NCBI GenBank assembly: GCA_003202005.1
Contig: QJJF01000001.1
Span: 527,099 to 591,098, forward strand
Direction: 5' to 3'
DNA from: Williamsia faeni
GTDB taxonomy: Bacteria; Actinomycetota; Actinomycetes; Mycobacteriales; Mycobacteriaceae
Length of the DNA: 64,000 nt
The notes under the pieces: generated by a model
What the model saw: only the letters and a program-made list of their open reading frames with translations
The model's database searches: none
Told to the model about the DNA's origin: nothing
Translations under genes and position numbers: made by a program
In this document: piece after piece, positions 51,687-59,426 of the stretch
Numbering within the stretch: position 1 is the stretch's first letter
Layout: every line of letters starts with the position of its first letter

Positions 51687-52870
51687 CAGGCTCCCGCCGG
51701 TTCTCGCGGCAGACCGAGGCCCCGCTCGCCGATGATGTTGCGTTGTATCTCGCTGGTGCCACCCGGGATGGTCCATTCCCACGATCCGATGAAATCCAGG
51801 ACCCAGGAACCGGATTCCCATCCACTCGACAGTGGTTTACGCAGGTCGGTCTGAGCGGACAGCCCGGCGACCTCGGCACCGAAGTCGGTCAGTTGTTGCA
51901 GCAATTCGCTGTAGAACAGCTTCACGATCGAGGCATCCGCCGGCCCGGAGTCGTCGTTGGTCGCAAAGTCGGAGCAGAGCAGCCGCAGGCCGTCGATCTG
52001 AATCTCCAACTCCGCGAGCCGATCTGCCACCCGCGAATTTTCGAGCGGCACAGAGCCATTCCGGCGGGGTTTCGAGCATTCTTCGACCAGCCACCGAAAA
52101 CCACCGTGCGCCAGGCGTTCCGACAGTTCCAGCATCGTCATCCCGCGTTCGGCGCCGAGTGTCTCCTGGGCCACCTGCCAGCCGGCGTTCTCCGGACCGA
52201 CGAGATTCTCGGCCGGGATCACCACGTCGTTGAGGAAGATCTCGCAGAAGTGCGACTCGCCGGTCGCCTGCCGGATGGGCCGGACGTCGATACCTGGGGT
52301 CTGCATGTCGAGCAGGAAGTACGAGATCCCGCGCCGTTTGGGCGCATCCGGATCCGTTCGCGCCAACAGCAGGCACCAGTCGGCGTGCAGAGCGCCACTG
52401 GCCCAGAGTTTCTGGCCGTTGACGATGTACGTGTCACCGTTCTTGCGCGCAGATGTCTTGAGAGCAGCCATGTCCGAACCCGCGCCGGGTTCGGAGAATC
52501 CCTGACACCAGATCTCACCGTCGAGGATCGCCGGGAGGTGGCGTTCGCGTTGCTTCTGCGTCCCGGCGGCCAGCAGCGTGGATGCCGCGTGGTGAATCGA
52601 GACGAATGGCAACACCAGTCGCGGTGCGTCGTGGGCGGCGAGTTCTTGGTAGAGCACCACTTGTTGCTCGACCGTCATGCCGCCACCCCACGCGGCCGGC
52701 CAGTGCGGAACGGCATATCCGGCTTGGCGGAGTTCGGCGAACCAGTTCTTCTGGAAGCGGACGAACTCCTCGTCCGACACCCCGGTCTGCGCCGATCGCC
52801 AGTCCGCCGGAATGTTGTTCACACACCAATCCCGGACCGTCGCACGGAAGTCACTGAGCTCTTCTGACAT
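51686..52870 (-). CDS. Acyl-CoA dehydrogenase, long subunit 2 of a paired enzyme
   Basis: The 394-residue protein has the FAD and substrate motif CQGFSEPGAGSDMAALKTSA, YIVNGQKLWASGALHADWCL, and the C-terminal EWTIPGGTSEIQRNIIGERG. It is a complete-looking ACAD that oxidises an acyl-CoA to an enoyl-CoA with FAD and electron-transfer flavoprotein. The short partner follows directly (TGATG). The upstream enoyl-CoA hydratase also overlaps by TGATG. The family subset is inferred from gene pairing. Confidence 0.9.
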   Translation of the reverse strand: MSEELSDFRATVRDWCVNNIPADWRSAQTGVSDEEFVRFQKNWFAELRQAGYAVPHWPAAWGGGMTVEQQVVLYQELAAHDAPRLVLPFVSIHHAASTLLAAGTQKQRERHLPAILDGEIWCQGFSEPGAGSDMAALKTSARKNGDTYIVNGQKLWASGALHADWCLLLARTDPDAPKRRGISYFLLDMQTPGIDVRPIRQATGESHFCEIFLNDVVIPAENLVGPENAGWQVAQETLGAERGMTMLELSERLAHGGFRWLVEECSKPRRNGSVPLENSRVADRLAELEIQIDGLRLLCSDFATNDDSGPADASIVKLFYSELLQQLTDFGAEVAGLSAQTDLRKPLSSGWESGSWVLDFIGSWEWTIPGGTSEIQRNIIGERGLGLPREPAGA

Positions 52871-53670
52871 CAGGAGCGAGCCCGTTCCACCAGCGCCAGA
52901 AGGCGTTTGCGGTGTTCCTCGGACTGCATCGTGACAACCTCAGCGGCGAATCCGGCCTGCAATGGGCCGGCGAGGGCCTGACTCAGATGCATGTTGACGA
53001 TGCGTTTGGTGCTCTGCAACGCCTCGCGGGGTTGCGCGGCGAGACGCTGCGCCAGTTGCTGCGCCTGGTCGCCCAGGTCATCGGGGGTACAGACACGTGT
53101 TGCCAGACCCAACTCGACAGCAGTTGCTGCCGGGATCCGGTCACCGGTGTACAGGTACTCCCGCGACCTCAGGATCGGCGTCAGCAACGGCCAGAACGCC
53201 GCTCCGCCATCACCGGCGGCCAAACCGACTGCCACGTGAGGATCGGCCAGATAGGCCTTCTCCGAGATCAGCACCATGTCGCAGAGCACCGCGATACTGC
53301 AGCCGAGACCGACCGCCGGGCCGTTCACGGCAGCGATGATCGGCAGCGGGAACCGCAGCATCTCGTCGATGATCTCGGCGCCTTCGCGAATGCTCTCGTC
53401 GCGGCCGGCCGGGTCGTCGAGGAATGAGGTGATCCAGTTCAGATCTCCGCCGGCACTGAATGCCCGACCCGACCCGGTGAGGATCACCACTGCGGCGTCG
53501 CGGTCGGCAGCGATCTGCCGCCAGACGTTGGCCAGAGCCCAGTGCAGGTTCTTGTTGACCGCACCGAGGTCGTCGGGCCGATTGATGGTCACCGTGCGGA
53601 TGGGTCCGTCACTGGTCACCGTCAGTTCGTCGGGAAGATCGTATTTCACTGGTTCCCCACTGGTTGTCAT
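52870..53670 (-). CDS. Enoyl-CoA hydratase
   Basis: The 266-residue protein has crotonase oxyanion motifs FSAGGDLNWITSFLDD and AAVNGPAVGLGCSIAVLCDM, plus YLADPHVAVGLAAGDGGAAF where hydratases place their catalytic Glu; here the region is Asp/Val rich. This resembles crotonase-fold subgroups with shifted catalytic residues. ATG 53670 overlaps the upstream dehydrogenase stop (ATGA). It lies between the two ACAD pairs and probably hydrates the product of one of them. Confidence 0.88.
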   Translation of the reverse strand: MTTSGEPVKYDLPDELTVTSDGPIRTVTINRPDDLGAVNKNLHWALANVWRQIAADRDAAVVILTGSGRAFSAGGDLNWITSFLDDPAGRDESIREGAEIIDEMLRFPLPIIAAVNGPAVGLGCSIAVLCDMVLISEKAYLADPHVAVGLAAGDGGAAFWPLLTPILRSREYLYTGDRIPAATAVELGLATRVCTPDDLGDQAQQLAQRLAAQPREALQSTKRIVNMHLSQALAGPLQAGFAAEVVTMQSEEHRKRLLALVERARS

Positions 53671-54638
53671 TGAACGATCGCCGCCGGTTCGGGCATCGCG
53701 ACAGATGTGTTGCCGAAGAGTCCGGTCAGGCCCTTTCGACTCACGCGCGAGCTCAGGGCCGCGCCGGTCGCCGAAAGTCCCAGCGGGAGTCGTCGCAACG
53801 GCAGGCTGTAGCGCGAGAGCCACGAGAGTGTGGTCTCGTCGCAGAAACCGGTGGCCCCATGGAGCTGGTGGGCAACCCGGAACACGACATCGGCCGCCTC
53901 CACGGCTGCCAACCGCAACGCCAATGCGTCGTCCACGGCCTCGTCCAGGCCTGCCTCGATGCTCCACAACGCGTACTTGGCGAGGATCTCCATGCCACTG
54001 CGCTCGACCTCGGCGTCGGTGAGCTGGAACTGGACACCCTGTAGCCGCGCCAGCGGGCGGCCGAACTGTTCGCGCATGAGTACGTGCGCGCGGGTGAGTT
54101 CGAGGGCACGGTCGAGCATTCCCAGCAACGTCCAGCACGGCAGAACCAGCCCGAGGGCGAGATCCTTGGCGCCGTCGTTGTCGATCGATGCGAGCTCGAG
54201 GGGCGCGACAAACGCCGATGTACGCGGGGACGAAATCGCCGGCAGCACGGTGACCGAGCTGCGAAGGCCGCTCAATGCAACCGCAGACCATCGCAAATCG
54301 AGGTCGGCGATGGCAGCTGCGGGGCCGTGGTCGGCGACGACCACCAATCCGTCGACGTCGAGGTCGACGGGCTTGGAGAGACGTTCTGCAACCGGGTACG
54401 GGATGCCCCAGTAACCGGCGCTGCGGCACAACGCAGCCGCTGCCTCGAGTTCATCATCGTCGCCACGGGGATTGAGGTCCCAGGCGCCGAGGCCGGCGAA
54501 CACCGGTTCCAGCGCACGATCACGTCCGGCCGGATCGACTTCCGCCACTTCGAGGAGCCGGTCACCGCCGGCCGATTCGAATGCCCGCAGTGCCGTCGTT
54601 CCGTATTCGATGGCCTCTGGGCTCAGTTCGATGTTCAT
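53667..54638 (-). CDS. Acyl-CoA dehydrogenase, short subunit 1 of a paired enzyme
   Basis: The 323-residue protein has an ACAD-like C-terminal domain (MREQFGRPLARLQGVQFQLT, HQLHGATGFCDETTLSWLSR) but no SEPGxGSD FAD loop and a shortened middle domain. This fits the degenerate partner of an alpha2-beta2 dehydrogenase. The start overlaps the upstream long subunit (ATGA). Neither subunit alone is likely to be a complete standard homotetramer. Confidence 0.85.
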   Translation of the reverse strand: MNIELSPEAIEYGTTALRAFESAGGDRLLEVAEVDPAGRDRALEPVFAGLGAWDLNPRGDDDELEAAAALCRSAGYWGIPYPVAERLSKPVDLDVDGLVVVADHGPAAAIADLDLRWSAVALSGLRSSVTVLPAISSPRTSAFVAPLELASIDNDGAKDLALGLVLPCWTLLGMLDRALELTRAHVLMREQFGRPLARLQGVQFQLTDAEVERSGMEILAKYALWSIEAGLDEAVDDALALRLAAVEAADVVFRVAHQLHGATGFCDETTLSWLSRYSLPLRRLPLGLSATGAALSSRVSRKGLTGLFGNTSVAMPEPAAIVQ

Positions 54639-55783
54639 GACGCCGCCAGCAGGTTGCGAGCCAGTAGAATTTTCTGCATTTCGATGCTCCCCGATGAGAC
54701 CGTTGCCGCCTGCGAGTAGCCCCAGTGCGCCTGGACGTCGAGCCGGAATCCTTCTGCCGCCTCACCCGTCATCGGGGCGTAGGTGGCGATCTCCGCCAGG
54801 ACGCTGGCGCTGGCCTGGTCGAGTGTTGTCACCGCGATCCGGTAGAGGGCGGCGTCGGCCGGCTGTACCTGCCCCTGGCTCTGCATCGACACGACCCGAT
54901 ACGCGAGCAACCTTGCCCGACGGCAGTGCACCAGCATCCGGGCCCACCGTGCGAGGAGTTCGGCGGGCAGATTCTCCCACTCGTCGCCCAGGACCTCCGG
55001 CGCCTCTTGCAGAAGCTTCTCGCACCGGGCGTAGCGGGCGATTCCCACGCGCTCGAATGCGAGTACTTCTTGGACGACCTTCCATCCCTCGTCGACGGTT
55101 CCGAGAACATGCGCCTGCGTCACCTTGAGGTCGTTGAAAAAGACCTCGTTGAGGTGATGGGGACCAAGCATCGCGCGGATGGGCCTCACCTCGATGGCCG
55201 GATCGGACATCGGAACCAGGAAGACCGTGAGCCCGTGTTGCTTGCGCTCCCCCGATGAGGTGCGGGCGAGAAGGAAACACCACTGGGCCATCGTCGCGTA
55301 CGAGGTCCAGATCTTCTGCCCGGAAATGCTCCAGCCGTCACCCTCACGCCGCGCTGCGGTGCGCAGAGACGCCAGGTCAGAGCCCGATCCGGGCTCACTG
55401 AAGCCCTGGCACCAGATCACCTCGCCGCGCGTTATCGGCGGGAGGTGCAACTGCTGCTGCGCTTCTGTCCCGTGCCGCATGATCGTCGGCCCGACCCAGT
55501 TCACGCCCATGTACTGGGCGCCCCGCGGCTCGTGATGTGCCCACATCTCCTCGCGGACCACTGTCTGTTCCCAAACCGAGGCACCACGTCCGCCGAACTC
55601 TTCGGGCCAGGCCAGACAGAGCAGATCGCGCTCTGCGAGGAACCGACAGAATGCCTGGGCGGTTTCGAGGTCGCCCGGATCATCGGTGAACGCGCCCCGG
55701 AACTCTGCCGGGACATTGTCCTTGATCAGCCGGCGAAGGTCCTCGCGGAGCACATTCGCCGGCTCACCCAACGTGAAGTCCAT
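54635..55783 (-). CDS. Acyl-CoA dehydrogenase, long subunit 1 of a paired enzyme
   Basis: The 382-residue protein has WCQGFSEPGSGSDLASLRTA, DGWSISGQKIWTSYATMAQW, and a C-terminal YSQAATVSSGSIEMQKILLA. It is the first gene of the leftward operon. ATG 55783 lies only 15 nt from operator site D with no ribosome site, so a leaderless transcript is likely; a TTG at 55801 would start inside the operator. It oxidises an acyl-CoA alpha-beta bond together with the short subunit. Confidence 0.9.
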   Translation of the reverse strand: MDFTLGEPANVLREDLRRLIKDNVPAEFRGAFTDDPGDLETAQAFCRFLAERDLLCLAWPEEFGGRGASVWEQTVVREEMWAHHEPRGAQYMGVNWVGPTIMRHGTEAQQQLHLPPITRGEVIWCQGFSEPGSGSDLASLRTAARREGDGWSISGQKIWTSYATMAQWCFLLARTSSGERKQHGLTVFLVPMSDPAIEVRPIRAMLGPHHLNEVFFNDLKVTQAHVLGTVDEGWKVVQEVLAFERVGIARYARCEKLLQEAPEVLGDEWENLPAELLARWARMLVHCRRARLLAYRVVSMQSQGQVQPADAALYRIAVTTLDQASASVLAEIATYAPMTGEAAEGFRLDVQAHWGYSQAATVSSGSIEMQKILLARNLLAAS

Positions 55784-55798
55784 ACATGCACGGTAACT

Positions 55799-55823
55799 CA
55801 ATCCTCACAAGGATTGGAATACT
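55799..55823. promoter_or_regulatory. Island operator site D between gntR and the acyl-CoA dehydrogenase operon
   Basis: CAATCCT-CACA-AGGATTG is a perfect 18-bp inverted repeat, the best match among the four island sites. To the right AATACT (55818-55823) is a -10 box for gntR. To the left the mirrored TTACCG lies before the dehydrogenase ATG. A protein bound here would control the regulator itself and the dehydrogenase operon, the usual arrangement for autoregulated GntR proteins. Confidence 0.8.
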
Positions 55824-55877
55824 TGAATGGTAAGTCTCGTCAGATTAAGATGGCCGAGTGAATATAAGGTGGCGAGC

Positions 55878-56681
55878 GTGACAACAGTCCCGAATCGACG
55901 GGTGCCTCAGCGCCGGATCGCCGAAACCGTGGCCGACGAGCTGCGGGACAACATCCTGGGCGACGACCACTACCGTCTCCCCACCCAGGAACAACTGGTC
56001 AAGGATTTCGGCGTCAGCTACCCCTCGATCCGCGAAGCCCTGCGCATCCTGGAGACCGAAGGCCTGGTCACGGTCCGTCGCGGCAACATCGGCGGCGCGG
56101 ACGTCCACCGCCCCGACGAGACGTCGGCCGCCTACCATCTGGGCCTCTCCCTGCAGGCCGGCCGCGTCACCCTCAGGGACCTCGCAGCCGGACTGCAGAT
56201 GCTCGAGCCCATGTGTGCCGCCGAGTGCGCCAAACGCGAAGACCGCCTCGAAGTTGTGGTCCCGGCCCTGCAGAAGACCATCGACGACTCCGTCGACCAC
56301 ATCGCCAACGGCGTCGATTTCACCCATTCCGCCCGCGACTTCCACGACCTGGTCGTGTCGTTCACACCCAACGCGACCATCCGTTACGCCGTGGGCAGCT
56401 ACGTCGCACTGTGGTCGGCACAGGAAGAGGCCTGGGCAGAAGCCCGCACGCGGCATGGTGAGTACCCGTCGCAGCTCGAGGCCGAAGGTGCGGTCCACGC
56501 CCATCACCGGCTCGTCGAGGAAATCGCCGCCGGCCGGGCCGAAGAAGCCGAACGTCTGGCCCGCGCCCACCTGGCCGCGACGCAGGCACTCGTGCTCGAA
56601 CGCTACGGCGACCGCGTAGTCAACGCTTCGGCAGCGATGTCGCGCCAGACGATCCAGTCCAGCCGACGAGCCCGCAGGTAG
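55878..56681 (+). CDS. GntR-family regulator (FadR/FCD subfamily), likely master regulator of the island
   Basis: The 267-residue protein has an N-terminal winged helix (RRIAETVADELRDNILGDDH, LPTQEQLVKDFGVSYPSIRE, ALRILETEGLVTVRRGNIGG) and a C-terminal all-helical FCD-type domain. That domain has metal-like His/Asp residues (DFHDLVVSFT, HAHHRLVEEI). FadR/FCD regulators bind acids or acyl-CoAs and release DNA. GTG 55878 is preceded by AAGGTGG; 55869 and an ATG at 55827 inside the promoter are less likely. It lies at the edge of the island next to the perfect operator, supporting autoregulation and control of the other sites. Confidence 0.87.
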   Translation: MTTVPNRRVPQRRIAETVADELRDNILGDDHYRLPTQEQLVKDFGVSYPSIREALRILETEGLVTVRRGNIGGADVHRPDETSAAYHLGLSLQAGRVTLRDLAAGLQMLEPMCAAECAKREDRLEVVVPALQKTIDDSVDHIANGVDFTHSARDFHDLVVSFTPNATIRYAVGSYVALWSAQEEAWAEARTRHGEYPSQLEAEGAVHAHHRLVEEIAAGRAEEAERLARAHLAATQALVLERYGDRVVNASAAMSRQTIQSSRRARR

Positions 56682-56699
56682 CCCACTCCCGCCCCTGCC

Positions 56700-56837
56700 C
56701 CGTCGAGCGGGCCGAACCGACCGTCGAGCGGGCCGAACCGACCGTCGAGCGGGCCGAAAACGCCTCGGCCCCTGCACCTTTGGCACGGTCGACGGTAACG
56801 AGGGCACGCTCGGCGGTAACGAGGGCACGCTCGGCGA
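56700..56837. repeat. GC-rich 14-bp motif array 2 in a convergent gap
   Basis: CCGTCGAGCGGGCC occurs at 56700, 56721 and 56742 with a 21-bp period. The inverted form GGCACGSTCGRCGG-like occurs at 56782, 56803 and 56824, also every 21 bp. The motif is a variant of that in the array at 40550 and occupies the gap between gntR and the convergent aldo/keto reductase. Arms can pair as hairpins. Confidence 0.85.
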
Positions 56838-56844
56838 TCGCGGG

Positions 56845-57795
56845 TCAGTTCGTGACCACCGCCGCCGACACCGTGTCGAGTCGACGTAGTTCGGCATCTG
56901 ACAGTTCCAGGTCGATCGAGGCCATCAGAGCATCCAATTGCCCGGGTATGCGGGCGCTGGCGATGGGTGCGACAACCGTCGATTGTTGCCGCGTCCAGGC
57001 CAGAGCGACCGTGGCGATCTCCACGTCGTGCGCTGCCGCGATGACCGCCAGTTCGTCGACAACGGCCAGACCTTCGGGGGAAAAGTAGCCGTCGACGATC
57101 CGCTTGCGCGCGGCACCGTCGACGTCGGCCTGCGTTCGGTACTTGCCGGTGAGGAAGCCACTGGCGAGTGCCCAGTACGGCATCACACCGAGATCGAAGT
57201 TCTCGGCTTGCGGACGCAGGGTCGATTCGAAGGGTTCCCGGGCCACCAGACTGTAGTGCGGTTGCAGGGCAACCGGTTTGGCAAATCCATTGGCTTCACA
57301 AATCGCCAACCACTCGGAGATGCGTTCGGGTGAATAGTTCGAGATCCCGAGGTATCGCACCTTGCCCGTGCGAACCAATGAGTCGAACGCACCCAGGGTG
57401 TCTTCCAGCGGTACGTCCGGATCGTCGTAGTGCGCGTAGTAGAGGTCGATGTGATCGGTGTGCAGTCGTTGCAGGGACGCCTCGGCGGCCTTGGCGATGT
57501 TGTCGGGTGCGAGTCCCAGAAAGTCCGGATGCCGGCTCACCTTTGTGGCCAGGACGACGTCATCGCGCCCACCACGGGCGGTCAGCCATTGCCCGAGAAT
57601 GGTTTCCGACTCACCTCCCGAATTGCCCGGGATCGATGCCATGTAGCTGTCGGAGGTGTCGATGAAGTTGCCGCCGGCCGAGATGAACGCGTCGAGGACG
57701 GCAAACGACGTGTCCCGATCGCTGGTCCAGCCAAAAGTGTTGCCGCCCAGGTTCAGCGGGAGTACATCGAGATCAGACCGCCCGATCCGGGTCAT
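56845..57795 (-). CDS. Aldo/keto reductase
   Basis: The 316-residue TIM-barrel protein has the AKR tetrad: Asp/Tyr in NFIDTSDSYM, Lys in VLATKVSRH, His in LYYAHYDDPDV. The NADP region near the C-terminus reads STVVAPIASARIPGQLDALM. It reduces aldehydes or ketones with NADPH. ATG 57795 has GAGGAGG upstream and overlaps the GlsB-like gene (ATGA), so these two are co-transcribed. It is convergent with gntR and separated from it by a repeat array. Confidence 0.9.
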   Translation of the reverse strand: MTRIGRSDLDVLPLNLGGNTFGWTSDRDTSFAVLDAFISAGGNFIDTSDSYMASIPGNSGGESETILGQWLTARGGRDDVVLATKVSRHPDFLGLAPDNIAKAAEASLQRLHTDHIDLYYAHYDDPDVPLEDTLGAFDSLVRTGKVRYLGISNYSPERISEWLAICEANGFAKPVALQPHYSLVAREPFESTLRPQAENFDLGVMPYWALASGFLTGKYRTQADVDGAARKRIVDGYFSPEGLAVVDELAVIAAAHDVEIATVALAWTRQQSTVVAPIASARIPGQLDALMASIDLELSDAELRRLDTVSAAVVTN

Positions 57796-58103
57796 TTGCT
57801 CCTCCTCACCTTCTTCACAATCCACAGGAGGATGACCGAGCCGAGCAAGGCCGTAAAGAAGGTGAACCACCATCCACCACTTGCGGTGTCGAAGGCGAAG
57901 CTCAGAATGAACCCACCCAGAAACGCCCCGATCACACCGACAACGATGTTGAGCAGGATGCCCATCTGCTTGTCCGTGCCCATGAACTTGCTTGCCAGCC
58001 ATCCGGCGAGACCGCCGATGATGATGTAACCGATCACGCCAACCGATGTCGTAGTGGTCGACCGCTCGGCGAGGATCTCAACCGCTTGATACGTGGTACT
58101 CAC
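57792..58103 (-). CDS. GlsB/YeaQ/YmgE-family small membrane protein
   Basis: The 103-residue protein has three membrane helices: GVIGYIIIGGLAGWLASKFM, MGILLNIVVGVIGAFLGGFI and GWWFTFFTALLGSVILLWIV, with the glycine-rich pattern of transglycosylase-associated (GlsB) proteins. The family is stress-related with no enzymatic activity shown. It overlaps the downstream aldo/keto reductase by ATGA. A Lys/Arg tail ends the chain. Confidence 0.88.
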   Translation of the reverse strand: MSTTYQAVEILAERSTTTTSVGVIGYIIIGGLAGWLASKFMGTDKQMGILLNIVVGVIGAFLGGFILSFAFDTASGGWWFTFFTALLGSVILLWIVKKVRRSK

Positions 58104-58234
58104 TTCGTGTTCCTAACGTCGGGTGGACCCATTCGGCGTCTGCCACCGCCATTCTCAGGCTCGTCAGCAGTAGATACCCGTGTCCACAATTCTACAAACC
58201 CTGGACTGAGGATGAGTACCAGTCATTGCGGGCA

Positions 58235-58666
58235 TCACCTCCCCAGGGCGACCAGATTGTCCACGGACCTGCGAACATCCGAATCGATGACCCTCGCAAC
58301 AAGATTGCCTACGGGCCCGTTCAGCACGCCGCCGCTCAGGGTTGCGGTGAGGTCGAATACCGAACCGTCTCCGTCGGGAGTCACCTTCAGTTCGATGTCG
58401 ATGTGTACACCGCCCCGTCCGCGGCCCGAGAGCTCGAGGAGCTGAGGCTTCTCGTACCGCGTCACAGTCCAGTGGATCGTGTTGCGGAAACCTTTGACCT
58501 TGATCAGCGATGAGACCTCGGTACCCAACTCGACCTGAGCTGGGAGCGGGCTCTTCCAGCCCGCGAAGATCGTCATCCACTCGCCGAATCGGTTCAGGTC
58601 CGACGCCATCTCCCAGGCCGCGTCGGGCCGTAGATTGGACCGTACCGAAACATCCACACCTGCCAT
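58235..58666 (-). CDS. SRPBCC-family protein (Rv0910-like)
   Basis: The 143-residue protein has the SRPBCC pattern VDVSVRSNLRPDAAWEMASD, GFRNTIHWTVTRYEKPQLLE, GDGSVFDLTATLSGGVLNGP, closing with a long helix. Proteins of this size are in the toxin-like Rv0910 group of the START superfamily, which bind small hydrophobic ligands. ATG 58666 has GGAGGGG upstream; a longer in-frame N-terminus to 58813 overlaps the next gene and is rejected. Confidence 0.85.
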   Translation of the reverse strand: MAGVDVSVRSNLRPDAAWEMASDLNRFGEWMTIFAGWKSPLPAQVELGTEVSSLIKVKGFRNTIHWTVTRYEKPQLLELSGRGRGGVHIDIELKVTPDGDGSVFDLTATLSGGVLNGPVGNLVARVIDSDVRRSVDNLVALGR

Positions 58667-58712
58667 ACAAACCCCTCCATCAGTCTTGTCGCCCCGAAGA
58701 CGGGACATCCGG

Positions 58713-59426
58713 TCAAAAGAGTTGCGGTAGAACCAGAACCATGACAATAGTCCACGCGACGTGGGTGAACGCGGGCGCCAACACACCGGCCGTTGCACGA
58801 CGTTCGAGTGCACAGACCAGACCCAGCAGGATCGCGGCGAACCCCAACATCGGATTGCCGCTGGCCAGTGTGGCGATCACATAGATGATCGTCGAGAAGA
58901 TCACCGGCGCATGACCTCGAAGTGCGCTGTAGACCGCGCCGCGGAAGAACATCTCCTCCGCGACGCCGTTGACGATCGCGGTGGACAGCACCAGGAACAG
59001 ACCGCCGGTGTCCGCGTGGTCGAGAACTTCGGCGATGAAGTCGCGTACGGGCGGGATCTCCCTGGCGACAAGGCCACCGACCACGAAGATCACCCCGAGG
59101 AGCGCACCGACCACCACGCCGATCCACACGGCACGTACCGGACCACCTCGAGGAGGCGGGAACGAGCCGAGCGGCAACGGCCCCGACAACAACGCCCCGG
59201 CCGCCCACACCGCGGCGAGCGCAAACGTCATGGGGTAGAACGAGGAATCCCCGGGCTCGATGGACAGCGACATACCGAGCATCACGCTGCCCGCGATCAG
59301 CACGACAACGACGACCACGCGCCGCCGTATCATCGCCGGCCGCGACTCCGGAGGTTCGGAATCGTCTTGGACTGTGCCCAGCAGGAATTCGAGTCTCTCA
59401 GGCAGTGTGATCAAAATATGCCCCAC
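58713..59426 (-). CDS. CPBP-family intramembrane metalloprotease
   Basis: The 237-residue protein has several membrane helices and the CPBP/Abi signature GVAEEMFFRGAVYSAL (E-E-x3-R), with FTHVAWTIVMVLV supplying the second-motif His. Relatives are Rce1-like prenyl-protein or bacteriocin-immunity proteases. The start is GTG 59426, which overlaps the upstream gene by 16 nt, so the two are coupled. Confidence 0.88.
   Translation of the reverse strand: MGHILITLPERLEFLLGTVQDDSEPPESRPAMIRRRVVVVVVLIAGSVMLGMSLSIEPGDSSFYPMTFALAAVWAAGALLSGPLPLGSFPPPRGGPVRAVWIGVVVGALLGVIFVVGGLVAREIPPVRDFIAEVLDHADTGGLFLVLSTAIVNGVAEEMFFRGAVYSALRGHAPVIFSTIIYVIATLASGNPMLGFAAILLGLVCALERRATAGVLAPAFTHVAWTIVMVLVLPQLF

Noticed and set aside
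51687-51821. N-terminal extension of short ACAD subunit 2
   Set aside because: It would overlap the long subunit gene on the same strand by 135 nt, whereas TGATG coupling at 51686 gives the expected start.
53671-54429. N-terminal extension of the enoyl-CoA hydratase
   Set aside because: It is an Arg-rich out-of-frame reading of the dehydrogenase gene; the ATG at 53670 with ATGA overlap is the true start.
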